Positions 1-5,128 of a stretch of 5,864 nucleotides of DNA are shown in pieces. The stretch comes from Actinomycetes bacterium. Its GTDB lineage: Bacteria > Actinomycetota > Actinomycetes > Actinomycetales > Microbacteriaceae. How positions within the stretch are numbered: the stretch's first letter is position 1; each line of letters begins with the position of its first letter. Where the stretch lies: assembly GCA_023390155.1 (NCBI GenBank), contig JAEWDJ010000490.1:1-5864 (forward strand), written 5' to 3'. The translations under genes were made by a program, and so were the position numbers. The notes beneath the pieces were generated by a model that saw nothing but the letters and a program-made list of their open reading frames with translations, was not told the origin of the DNA and ran no database searches.

Positions 1-52
1 CGACTACGGCGACCGGGACGCGCGGCCGGCGCGCAAGCCGCGGCACAAGTAG
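1..52 (+). CDS. C-terminal end of an unidentified protein (partial)
   Basis: Only the last 16 codons and a TAG stop (50-52) are present, read in the frame starting at base 2. The visible tail is DYGDRDARPARKPRHK, which is hydrophilic and rich in Arg and Lys. Basic tails like this end many actinobacterial RNA-binding proteins, for example DEAD-box helicases, but nothing here identifies the family. The reading relies on frame, codon bias (G/C at third positions) and a plausible stop followed by a hairpin-bearing convergent gap. The gene body lies outside the window. Confidence 0.5.
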   Translation, partial: DYGDRDARPARKPRHK

Positions 53-87
53 GGGGAGGGCGCGAGGCGGCGGATTGTGTGCCGTTT

Positions 88-120
88 GGGAGGGCTCGCA
101 CGGGACGCGCCCGGCCTCCC
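88..120. terminator. Nested stem-loop in the convergent gap
   Basis: An outer stem GGGAGG (88-93) can pair with CCTCCC (115-120), and an inner stem CGGG (101-104) can pair with CCCG (110-113) around a five-base loop. It lies between the plus-strand stop at 52 and the minus-strand stop at 128, where a bidirectional terminator would be expected. There is no T-tract on either side, so if it terminates it is of the tail-less type common in actinobacteria. In DNA this rich in G and C, weak stems also arise by chance. Confidence 0.35.
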
Positions 121-127
121 CTCCCGC

Positions 128-517
128 TCACACGCTGCAGTTCGACCCGATCGCCAGGTGGCCCCACAGCGTCCAGCCGCTGAGAGCCCACGCGATCAGA
201 GCGACGACGGCCGAGGTCGCGAGGGTGGCGGCGAGGCCCGTGAGCAGGCGGCGGGCGAGACCTCCCGGCGCTGTGAGGATGAGCGCGAGCAGGCAGCCGA
301 CGGTCACGAGTGCGAGGGGTGCGACGCCGAAGGCGACGAAGAAGTCCGTGTCGGTGGTGGCGGCCATCCGTGCCTTGCACTCGTCCCGCCAGGCATTGTC
401 GACGGCGATCGCGAACCAGAACCAGCCGACCACCAGCGCTCCGGCGCACCACGCCAGCGCGACGCCGAACCGCGACCGCGACCGCGCATCCACAGTGCGC
501 GTATCCCCCGCCCCCAT
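128..517 (-). CDS. Three-helix membrane protein of unknown function
   Basis: This 129-residue protein starts at ATG 517-515 and stops at TGA 130-128. I do not recognise a family. It has a short basic N-terminus (RSRSR near residues 12-16) and three clear hydrophobic segments at about 17-39, 59-82 and 92-114. By the positive-inside rule the N-terminus is cytoplasmic. That places the loop at 40-58, which contains VDNAWRDEC, and the C-terminal tail ending GSNCSV outside the membrane. Cys47 and Cys127 would then lie on the same outer face and could form a disulfide; this is inference. It follows corA on the same strand with a 35-base gap. No Shine-Dalgarno precedes the ATG, but a TAGCCT box ends six bases before it, so the gene may have its own leaderless promoter as well as, or instead of, readthrough from corA. 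Confidence 0.8.
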   Translation of the reverse strand: MGAGDTRTVDARSRSRFGVALAWCAGALVVGWFWFAIAVDNAWRDECKARMAATTDTDFFVAFGVAPLALVTVGCLLALILTAPGGLARRLLTGLAATLATSAVVALIAWALSGWTLWGHLAIGSNCSV

Positions 518-523
518 GGGTCG

Positions 524-529
524 AGGCTA
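524..529 (-). promoter_or_regulatory. Candidate -10 box for a leaderless transcript of the 129-residue membrane protein
   Basis: TAGCCT on the minus strand matches the actinobacterial TANNNT pattern and ends six bases before the ATG at 517. Transcription would then begin at or next to the start codon. No convincing -35 box is found at the usual distance, and no ribosome binding site lies between box and ATG. The box is half of a GGCTAGCC palindrome (525-532). Confidence 0.35.
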
Positions 530-552
530 GCCGCCGGCGCGCTCCCGCACGC

Positions 553-1521
553 TCAGATCCAGTCCTTCCGTTTGAACACCACGTACAGCCCGACGCCCAT
601 CGCCAGCATCAAGAGGATGGCGAAGGGGTAGCCGAGGGCCCAGTGGAGCTCGGGCATGTGGGCGAAGTTCATGCCGTAGACGGAGGCGACGAGGGTGGGG
701 GTGAAGAGGATGGCGGCCCAGCCGGAGATCTTCTTGACCTCGTCGTTCTGGGCCTGGCCGACGAGGGTGGTGTGGACGGTGAGCGCGTTCTGGAGGATCT
801 GGCGGAAGCCGTCGGCGCGCTCGATGATGCGGATGGCGTGGTCCTGCACGTCGCGGATCCCGTCGCGGAGGGAGTCGTCGGCGCCGCGGGCGGCGAGGGC
901 GTCGCGGAGGGTCTGGAGCACGTCCCGCAGCGGGTTGACGGCGCGCTGGAACATCATGACCTCGGTGGAGAGCTCGTAGATGCGGCGGGAGACGTCGCGA
1001 TCGCCGTTGAAGAGCTGGTCCTCGATCTCGTCGATGTCGTTCTCCATGCCGGCGATGACGGGCGCGTAGCGGTCGACGACCTCGTCGAGGATGCCGTAGA
1101 GGGCGGCCATGGGGCCCTGGGCGAGCAACTCCGGCTCGCCCTCGAGCCGGTGGCGGACGGCGGCGAGGTCGGGTGAGTCGAAGTGACGCACGGTGATGAC
1201 GAAGTCGGCGCCGAGGAAGACGTGGACCTCGCCGAACTCGACCTTCTCGGTCTCGTCGAGGTAGGTCGCCGGCCGCAGCACGACGAACGTGGTGCTGCTG
1301 TACTTCTCGAGCTTGGCGCGCTGGTGGCCGCTGAGGGCGTCCTCCACCGCGAGCGCGGGGAGGCTGAACTCGGTGGCGACGGCCTCCAGCTCCTCGCGGG
1401 TGGGGCGGTAGAGGCCGATCCAGGCGAAACCGCCACGGTCGCGGACGGTCTCGCAGGTGTCCTCCAACGACACGGTCGGGGTGCGGACGCCGTCGACGTA
1501 GACGGCGTTGTCGACGATCAT
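553..1521 (-). CDS. corA: CorA-family magnesium/divalent-cation channel
   Basis: This 322-residue protein is of normal length for CorA, the pentameric inner-membrane channel that admits Mg2+ (also Co2+ and Ni2+). Residues 1 to about 260 form the cytoplasmic alpha/beta funnel domain with the long stalk helix. The family signature YGMNF is at 282-286, GMN being the selectivity filter, and is followed by HMPELHW in the periplasmic loop. It is flanked by TM1 (about 263-282) and TM2 (about 300-317). The C-terminus is the typical basic FKRKDWI. I chose ATG 1521-1519 because the protein then begins MIVDNAVYVDG, like other CorA proteins. The open frame continues 66 codons upstream, but those are low-complexity Ser/Ala/Arg residues made by reading the acidic gene backwards. 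The start has no Shine-Dalgarno sequence. Instead it overlaps the stop of a 14-codon frame (ATGA), which suggests translational coupling. The 129-residue membrane protein follows 35 bases downstream. Confidence 0.95.
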   Translation of the reverse strand: MIVDNAVYVDGVRTPTVSLEDTCETVRDRGGFAWIGLYRPTREELEAVATEFSLPALAVEDALSGHQRAKLEKYSSTTFVVLRPATYLDETEKVEFGEVHVFLGADFVITVRHFDSPDLAAVRHRLEGEPELLAQGPMAALYGILDEVVDRYAPVIAGMENDIDEIEDQLFNGDRDVSRRIYELSTEVMMFQRAVNPLRDVLQTLRDALAARGADDSLRDGIRDVQDHAIRIIERADGFRQILQNALTVHTTLVGQAQNDEVKKISGWAAILFTPTLVASVYGMNFAHMPELHWALGYPFAILLMLAMGVGLYVVFKRKDWI

Positions 1522-1562
1522 CGGGCGGCTCGGGAGCAGAGCTCGGGGCGGCGGGGTTCCAT
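1518..1562 (-). CDS. Putative leader peptide upstream of corA
   Basis: A 14-codon frame, MEPRRPELCSRAAR, runs from ATG 1562-1560 to TGA 1520-1518. Its stop overlaps the corA start as ATGA. A TAGGGT box ends six bases before its ATG, so it could be the first codon of a leaderless mRNA. Alternatively, AGGG within that box, seven bases from the ATG, could act as a weak ribosome binding site if transcription starts further upstream. Since corA lacks a ribosome binding site, ribosomes finishing this frame could reinitiate on corA. As I recall it, E. coli MgtL, the leader peptide that senses Mg2+ before mgtA, also begins Met-Glu-Pro, has further prolines and then a run of arginines. The resemblance may be chance in so short a peptide. 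Geometry and position support this call; homology does not. Confidence 0.4.
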   Translation of the reverse strand: MEPRRPELCSRAAR

Positions 1563-1568
1563 TCCGGC

Positions 1569-1586
1569 ACCCTACGCCAGAGGATA
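1569..1586 (-). promoter_or_regulatory. Candidate corA promoter: two alternative -10 boxes
   Basis: On the minus strand two TANNNT boxes lie 6 bases apart: TATCCT (1586-1581) and TAGGGT (1574-1569). Use of the second would start transcription at about the leader ATG (1562). Use of the first would start it near 1574, giving a leader of about 50 bases before corA that includes the whole short frame. Neither has a recognisable -35 box. The divergent acidic gene begins only 45 bases beyond TATCCT. Confidence 0.35.
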
Positions 1587-1615
1587 GGGACGGAGCGCGC
1601 GAGACGCGGTGCACC

Positions 1616-1621
1616 GGGAGG
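1616..1621 (+). promoter_or_regulatory. Ribosome binding site of the small acidic gene
   Basis: GGGAGG lies nine bases before ATG 1631. It is one of the clearest Shine-Dalgarno sequences in the window, and it both supports the 45-residue gene as real and fixes its start. Confidence 0.65.
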
Positions 1622-1630
1622 GACGGACCG

Positions 1631-1768
1631 ATGAACAGGGAGCGGCGCGAGCAGGCGGCGTACGCGGAGGCGCGGGCGGAGGCCGCCGCGGCCGAGTACG
1701 CGACCGAGACGGACGACACCGCGATCGACGCGGACGAGGAGCTGGAGTCGGAGGAGGAGCCCGGCTGA
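1631..1768 (+). CDS. Small, highly acidic protein of unknown function
   Basis: The gene encodes 45 residues from ATG 1631 to TGA 1768, with a good Shine-Dalgarno (GGGAGG) nine bases upstream. The N-terminal half is Ala/Glu/Arg-rich (MNRERREQAAYAEARAEAAA) and looks like a charged helix. The last 20 residues carry 11 acidic side chains and end EEEPG. In total there are 16 acidic residues against four arginines. There is no membrane segment and no cysteine. Longer frames that start upstream at 1508 lack a ribosome binding site and run antisense through the corA leader, so I set them aside. The gene is divergent from corA and convergent with the DUF998-like gene. I do not recognise a family. The tail is probably disordered, and any role such as cation or nucleic-acid-protein binding would be guesswork. 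Confidence 0.65.
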   Translation: MNRERREQAAYAEARAEAAAAEYATETDDTAIDADEELESEEEPG

Positions 1769-1769
1769 C

Positions 1770-1785
1770 GCGCGGGATCCCGCGC
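1770..1785. terminator. Perfect 16-base palindrome between convergent stops
   Basis: GCGCGGGATCCCGCGC is its own reverse complement and can form a six-pair GC stem with a GATC loop on either strand. It begins two bases after the last base of the plus-strand stop (1768) and ends two bases before the minus-strand stop (1789-1787), with one base spare on each side. Position and symmetry fit a shared bidirectional terminator, though no T-tract follows on either strand. Confidence 0.5.
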
Positions 1786-1786
1786 C

Positions 1787-2383
1787 TCACCGGCCGAGCA
1801 GGGCGAACGCGGTGAGGGCGAGCCAGGCGAGCATCCCGGCGTAGATCAGCCGCTCGGCGAGGCCGAACACCTGCTGAAGCCGGGGCGACACCGCCGCGAG
1901 GATCGTGAGTGCACTCGCAGCCGACATCGCCCAGCCGAGGGAGGTCGCGTCGCCGCCCTGGCGTCCCAGACCCTCGGTCGCACCGAAGGCGGCACCGACC
2001 AGGAAGCCCCCGGCCGACGCCGCGGCGAAGGCCGCGAAGGCGAGGGCGTCGTGGGCGCGGCCGGTGGCGGTCCGCGGGGTGGCGGGCGCATCCATCGGCA
2101 CCCAGCCGATCACGGCCCGCGTCGCGGCGAGCACGACCAGCGCGATCACGGCGGGCAGCACCGACTCCACCCCGGCGGCCGGCAGCGCGACGGCGAGGGC
2201 GGCGGCGGAGGCTGCGGTCGCCAGGGTCTGCGCGCGATAGAGCACGCGATACCGCGAGAGGCCGTACGCGCTCACCGGGTCGCGCATGGGCGACAGGCCG
2301 GTGGGGAGCGCGTGCAGCGCGACGATGCTGCCGAGCGCGACGGCGACGCCGACGAGCGCCACGACGGCCAGTGCGGTGATCAC
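1787..2383 (-). CDS. DUF998-like integral membrane protein
   Basis: This 198-residue protein starts at GTG 2383-2381 and stops at TGA 1789-1787. It has about six hydrophobic helices (near 3-25, 52-70, 74-95, 112-135, 150-166 and 176-195). The pattern matches the DUF998 family of bacterial membrane proteins: after TM1 comes LSPMRDPVSAYG (30-41), then a loop VPMDAPATPRTATGRAHD (95-112) with the family's Asp, Thr-Gly and His spacing leading into TM4. The biochemical function of DUF998 is not established to my knowledge. No Shine-Dalgarno precedes the GTG. A promoter-like TGGACC/TACGGT pair ends six bases before it, which suggests a leaderless mRNA and supports this start. The gene is divergent from the dGTPase gene across a 107-base gap and converges on the acidic gene. 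The family call is from memory of its motifs. Confidence 0.75.
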   Translation of the reverse strand: MITALAVVALVGVAVALGSIVALHALPTGLSPMRDPVSAYGLSRYRVLYRAQTLATAASAAALAVALPAAGVESVLPAVIALVVLAATRAVIGWVPMDAPATPRTATGRAHDALAFAAFAAASAGGFLVGAAFGATEGLGRQGGDATSLGWAMSAASALTILAAVSPRLQQVFGLAERLIYAGMLAWLALTAFALLGR

Positions 2384-2389
2384 CGCTGC

Positions 2390-2418
2390 ACCGTATGACG
2401 GACGGGGCGGGTGGTCCA
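2390..2418 (-). promoter_or_regulatory. Promoter for the DUF998-like gene, leaderless
   Basis: On the minus strand TGGACC (2418-2413, -35-like) and TACGGT (2395-2390, TANNNT -10) are separated by exactly 17 bases. The -10 box ends six bases before GTG 2383, so the transcript would begin at about the start codon. This is the best-formed promoter in the window because it has both boxes at standard spacing. Confidence 0.5.
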
Positions 2419-2490
2419 GCCCCCGCCTCCCCGGTGCGTCCGCCGAGGCGTTCGTGGTACATCTAGCGGGACACGACAGATCGGAACCCC

Positions 2491-3966
2491 GTGGCCAGAG
2501 ACACCCGCCGGTTCGCCGAGAGCGCGACCGGGACCGCAGCCGACGCCTACCTCGCCGACCTCGAGCGGGTGCAGTTCTCGCCGTACTTCTCGCGGCTGTC
2601 GGCGGTGACCCAGGTGGTGTCGCCCTCCACCGCCGGGGCGCCGGTGCACAACCGGCTGACGCACACGCTGAAGGTGGCGTCCGTCGCGCGGTCGATCGCC
2701 GACCGGGTGGGCGCGAGCGCGGCCGGGCCGTGCGACCCGACGGTGGTGGAGGCCGCCGCGTGCGCGCACGACCTGGGCCATCCGCCGTTCGGGCACCTCG
2801 GGGAGGCGGTGCTCAACCGCATCGCGCGGGACGAGCTCGGGTTGGCGGACGGGTTCGAGGGCAACGCGCAGACCTACCGCATCATCGCCTCCCTCGACGT
2901 GGTGGAGAACGCGCCGAGCGGGCTCGACCTCACCGCGGCCACGCGCGCGGCGGTCGCGAAGTACCCCTGGTCGCCGCGGGTGGACGCGCGGCAGCTGCAC
3001 CACGCGGACGGCGTGCCCCGCGGCATCCACCGGGCGGGCGCCGACTACGACGTGTTCAAGTACTCGACGTACTTCGTGGACGAGGCCGACCTCGATCAGG
3101 CGCGGGCGGAGGTCGAAGCCCCTCCCCTGCGCCAGACGGTGGAGGGCGCGGTGATGGACATCTCGGACGACATCGCGTACTCGGTGCACGACATCGACGA
3201 CTTCTACCGGGCCGGCATCCTCGACCACGCGTCGGTGACGGCGGAGTTCCACGGCTGGCTGGACGACGTGCCGAGCTGGGCGGCGGCCGACGCGCGCGAT
3301 CTGGCGGGCAGCGCGGCCCCGGGCGCCGCTCTCGAGCGCCTCCGCCGCAAGATCGACCGCGACGACCCGTGGATCGCGGAGGACGACGCGTTCTACGACG
3401 CGGTCTGGGCCGTCAACGCCGAGCTGGTGGACGCCCTCCTCATCCGGCCGTTCGACGGCTCGCTCGCGCTGGAGCGCGAGCTGGCGGCCTTCACCGGGCG
3501 CTGGATCCGCGGGTTCGTGGACTCGGTGGCCCCGGTCGCGGTGGAGTCCCTGCGGACCGGGCCGGTGAGCCTCGGCACCGCGGCGTGGCACCGCGTGGAG
3601 ATCCTCAAGTTCCTGCACCGGCAGTTCGTGCTCAGCCGGCCGGACCTCGCCATCCAGCAGCGCGGGCTCAGCACGGTCATCTCGCGCACCGTGCGCGCGC
3701 TGATCGAGTGGATGGAGGACGAGCGCGACCGCAAGCGTGTGCCGCGCCGCCTGCACGAGCTGATTGCGCTGGCGCACGAGGACTACGCCGCCATGGACCA
3801 GGGCCGCTACCGCGCGATCGCCGCCTGGCGGCCCGTGGACGACCTGGCCCGCGCCCGCGGGGTGATCGACTACGTCGCCTCCCTGTCGGACGCGCAGGCC
3901 GCCGACCTCTCGGACGCGCTGTCGGGCCGCGGCGACCGGATCTGGTCGCTCGGGCACCGGGTGTAG
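2491..3966 (+). CDS. dgt: dGTPase-like dNTP triphosphohydrolase (HD domain)
   Basis: This 491-residue protein belongs to the Dgt/HD-domain family, cytoplasmic enzymes that cleave dNTPs to the deoxynucleoside plus triphosphate. Near the N-terminus FSPYFSRLSAVTQVV (29-43) corresponds to the family's SxxFRRLxxxTQV element. The metal-binding HD residues are His58 in HNRLTHTLKVA, His93-Asp94 in CAHDLGHPPFGHLGE, and an Asp at 226/227 in MDISDDIAYSVHDIDD. The substrate-pocket motif EGNAQTYRII is at 123-132. All key residues are present, so the enzyme should be active. Its nucleotide preference cannot be read from the sequence. It is longer than many actinobacterial homologues (about 420 residues) and is not next to dnaG, a neighbour often seen in this phylum. 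GTG 2491 is the only plausible start, since an in-frame TAG lies at 2464-2466. No Shine-Dalgarno is visible. A TGG-TACATCT extended -10-like sequence (2455-2464) could drive it with a leader of about 20 bases. Confidence 0.93.
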   Translation: MARDTRRFAESATGTAADAYLADLERVQFSPYFSRLSAVTQVVSPSTAGAPVHNRLTHTLKVASVARSIADRVGASAAGPCDPTVVEAAACAHDLGHPPFGHLGEAVLNRIARDELGLADGFEGNAQTYRIIASLDVVENAPSGLDLTAATRAAVAKYPWSPRVDARQLHHADGVPRGIHRAGADYDVFKYSTYFVDEADLDQARAEVEAPPLRQTVEGAVMDISDDIAYSVHDIDDFYRAGILDHASVTAEFHGWLDDVPSWAAADARDLAGSAAPGAALERLRRKIDRDDPWIAEDDAFYDAVWAVNAELVDALLIRPFDGSLALERELAAFTGRWIRGFVDSVAPVAVESLRTGPVSLGTAAWHRVEILKFLHRQFVLSRPDLAIQQRGLSTVISRTVRALIEWMEDERDRKRVPRRLHELIALAHEDYAAMDQGRYRAIAAWRPVDDLARARGVIDYVASLSDAQAADLSDALSGRGDRIWSLGHRV

Positions 3967-3983
3967 CGGCGCGCGACGGTGGG

Positions 3984-4015
3984 GCTCAGCGGCCGGCGGA
4001 TCTGAGCGGGCTCAG
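3984..4015. terminator. Alternative hairpins in the dgt/PAP2 convergent gap
   Basis: GCTCAG (3984-3989) can pair with CTGAGC (4002-4007) across a 12-base loop. The same CTGAGC can instead pair with a second GCTCAG (4010-4015) across two bases. The right-hand arm overlaps the PAP2 stop codon (4014-4012). The placement, directly after the dgt stop at 3966, suggests a bidirectional terminator. No T-tract is present. Confidence 0.4.
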
Positions 4016-4692
4016 GCCCGGGCGCGCTCGCGCTCGCTCACACGCCTCCCGGCGAAGACACGGGACGCGACGAGGTTCCACAGGCCGGCGAACAGCAGCG
4101 CGCCGGCGACGCCGTTCAGGACCGCGCCGACCACGTCCGAGCCGAAGTGGACGCCCAGGTACAGGCGCGACCAGCCGACCAGCAGCACGAACACGGCGCC
4201 CACGACGAGCACGACCGCGCGGGCGAGCGGGCGCCGGCACACCATCACGAGCGCCGCGACGAGCGCGGTCGCGAACACGACGTGCCCGCTCGGGTAGCTC
4301 AGCGTCGCCGGATCGACGTGGAGGAGGTGGGTCAGCCCGGCGGTCGTCGGCCGCGGCTCGGCGACGACGGTCTTCACGACCAGGGTGGTGAGCCAGCCGA
4401 AGCCGGCCACCGCGCACGCGCCGAGCGCCAGCCTCCATCCGCGCACGAACAGCAGCACCACGAAGACGACCGCGAGGATCGCCGCGACGACGACCGGCCG
4501 ATCCAGCCCGTCGAGCAGCAGCGCGGTGGCGTCGAGCGCGGGCGAGTTGACGCGGTTGATGGTGTCGTCGAGGGAGGCGAAGCGCAGCGCGGGGACGACC
4601 TTCGCGGCGAAGCCGAGACCGAAGGTGAGCGCGAAGAGGACGACCGTCCAGACGATCCAGTGGCGCGGGATGCGCAGGAGGGCGGGGTTCAC
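4012..4692 (-). CDS. PAP2-superfamily membrane phosphatase
   Basis: This 226-residue integral membrane phosphatase is of the type-2 phosphatidic acid phosphatase family, which removes phosphate from lipid phosphates such as phosphatidic acid or undecaprenyl pyrophosphate. All three catalytic motifs are intact: K107-(x6)-R114-P115 (KTVVAEPRP), PSGH at 134-137, and S175-R176-(x5)-H182-(x3)-D186 (SRLYLGVHFGSD). About six hydrophobic helices surround them, with TM1 near 12-30, and the motifs would face outside. The tail RRVSERERARA is basic and cytoplasmic. I chose GTG 4692-4690 because GAAGGA lies seven bases upstream. A longer frame from TTG 4728 adds 12 hydrophilic residues but has no ribosome binding site. 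The substrate cannot be deduced. The gene is convergent with dgt and separated by 139 bases from the next gene upstream. Confidence 0.93.
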   Translation of the reverse strand: MNPALLRIPRHWIVWTVVLFALTFGLGFAAKVVPALRFASLDDTINRVNSPALDATALLLDGLDRPVVVAAILAVVFVVLLFVRGWRLALGACAVAGFGWLTTLVVKTVVAEPRPTTAGLTHLLHVDPATLSYPSGHVVFATALVAALVMVCRRPLARAVVLVVGAVFVLLVGWSRLYLGVHFGSDVVGAVLNGVAGALLFAGLWNLVASRVFAGRRVSERERARA

Positions 4693-4699
4693 GTGAGGG

Positions 4700-4705
4700 T
4701 CCTTC
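4700..4705 (-). promoter_or_regulatory. Ribosome binding site deciding the PAP2 start
   Basis: GAAGGA on the minus strand lies seven bases before GTG 4692, at ideal spacing. This favours GTG 4692 over TTG 4728, which has no such site. Confidence 0.6.
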
Positions 4706-4746
4706 AGGTCGGCGACGGGGACAGTCAAGCCGACCGGGGGCGCGCG

Positions 4747-4772
4747 AGCCTCCGAGGAGGCTGGAGGCGCCT
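4747..4772. terminator. Hairpin cluster downstream of the 94-residue membrane protein gene
   Basis: AGCCTCC (4747-4753) is directly followed, after GA, by its complement GGAGGCT (4756-4762). A second copy of the complementary arm, GGAGGC (4763-4768), can pair instead, and an AGGCGCCT palindrome (4765-4772) overlaps it. The cluster lies about 60 bases beyond the stop of the minus-strand pair 5527-4832 and before the PAP2 start, so it is a candidate terminator for that pair. It lacks a T-tract. Confidence 0.4.
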
Positions 4773-4792
4773 GAGGGAACCCGCACGCGGGC

Positions 4793-4838
4793 GGCCGTCC
4801 ACAGCGCGCGGGCCGTCTCGGCGCGGCCGTCTCAGCGC
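4793..4838. repeat. Three short near-identical tandem units over a gene end
   Basis: GGCCGTCTCGGCGC (4811-4824) is followed immediately by GGCCGTCTCAGCGC (4825-4838), identical at 13 of 14 bases. A diverged third unit, GGCCGTCCACAGCGC, lies at 4793-4807. The right-hand copy contains the stop codon of the 94-residue membrane protein gene (4834-4832), so the other two look like duplicated copies of the gene's 3' end that have since changed. Confidence 0.5.
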
Positions 4839-5116
4839 GCGCCCGGCTCGACGTCGTGGACCGACGTCGGCGTGCCGCGGCGCTCGGCCCCGCGACGGCG
4901 GTGGCGGACCCATCCCGTGACGAGCAGGAGGGCGCCCACGCCGATCAAGGCCGCCGCGGCGATGGTGAAGCCGGCGTTCCAGGCGGCGAACTCGGCGGCG
5001 TCGTTGGAGCCCGGCGTCTCGACGCCGTAGCGGGTGAGGCAGACGATGCCGGCGACGACCAGGATCGCGCCCACGATGACGAACGGCAGGGATCTCCCCG
5101 CGCTGAACATGCTCAC
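4832..5116 (-). CDS. Small two-helix membrane protein of unknown function
   Basis: This 94-residue protein starts at GTG 5116-5114 and stops at TGA 4834-4832. It has two hydrophobic segments, about 11-29 (PFVIVGAILVVAGIVCL) and 46-70, joined by a polar loop GVETPGSNDAAEF. The second segment is followed by the strongly basic RHRRRGAERR and a polar tail. By the positive-inside rule both ends are cytoplasmic and the loop is outside. AGGAG (5127-5123) lies six bases before the GTG, the right spacing; the in-frame ATG at 5110 would be too far away. The ribosome binding site begins one base after the stop of the upstream 132-residue gene, with only 12 bases between stop and start, so the two are almost certainly one operon with coupled translation. 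I do not recognise a family. Confidence 0.8.
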   Translation of the reverse strand: MSMFSAGRSLPFVIVGAILVVAGIVCLTRYGVETPGSNDAAEFAAWNAGFTIAAAALIGVGALLLVTGWVRHRRRGAERRGTPTSVHDVEPGAR

Positions 5117-5122
5117 GTGCGT

Positions 5123-5127
5123 CTCCT
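5123..5127 (-). promoter_or_regulatory. Ribosome binding site adjoining the upstream stop codon
   Basis: AGGAG on the minus strand lies six bases before GTG 5116 and one base after the TGA (5131-5129) of the preceding gene. It fixes the GTG start and fits termination-reinitiation between the two genes. Confidence 0.65.
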
Positions 5128-5128
5128 C

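Noticed and set aside
310..1176. A 288-codon plus-strand frame antisense to corA
   Set aside because: The translation is compositionally biased with no recognisable domain. It lies opposite a clear CorA gene.
1522..1719. A 66-codon in-frame N-terminal extension of corA
   Set aside because: The residues are Ser/Ala/Arg-rich without similarity to CorA, and the stretch is the reverse reading of the acidic gene. The family's N-terminus matches ATG 1521.
2380..3957. A 525-codon minus-strand frame antisense to dgt
   Set aside because: It is rich in Arg, Val and His with no family motif, as expected for the reverse reading of a GC-rich gene.
2286..4391. A 701-codon open frame on the plus strand overlapping dgt
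   Set aside because: Its product is an Arg/Gly/Pro-rich low-complexity chain typical of a high-GC shadow frame. The dgt frame has all family motifs over the same bases.
4693..4728. TTG 4728 as the PAP2 start, and TTGACT (4728-4723) as a -35 box
   Set aside because: There is no ribosome binding site before the TTG, whereas GTG 4692 has GAAGGA at seven bases. At 17 bases from TTGACT the sequence is that ribosome binding site, not a -10 box.
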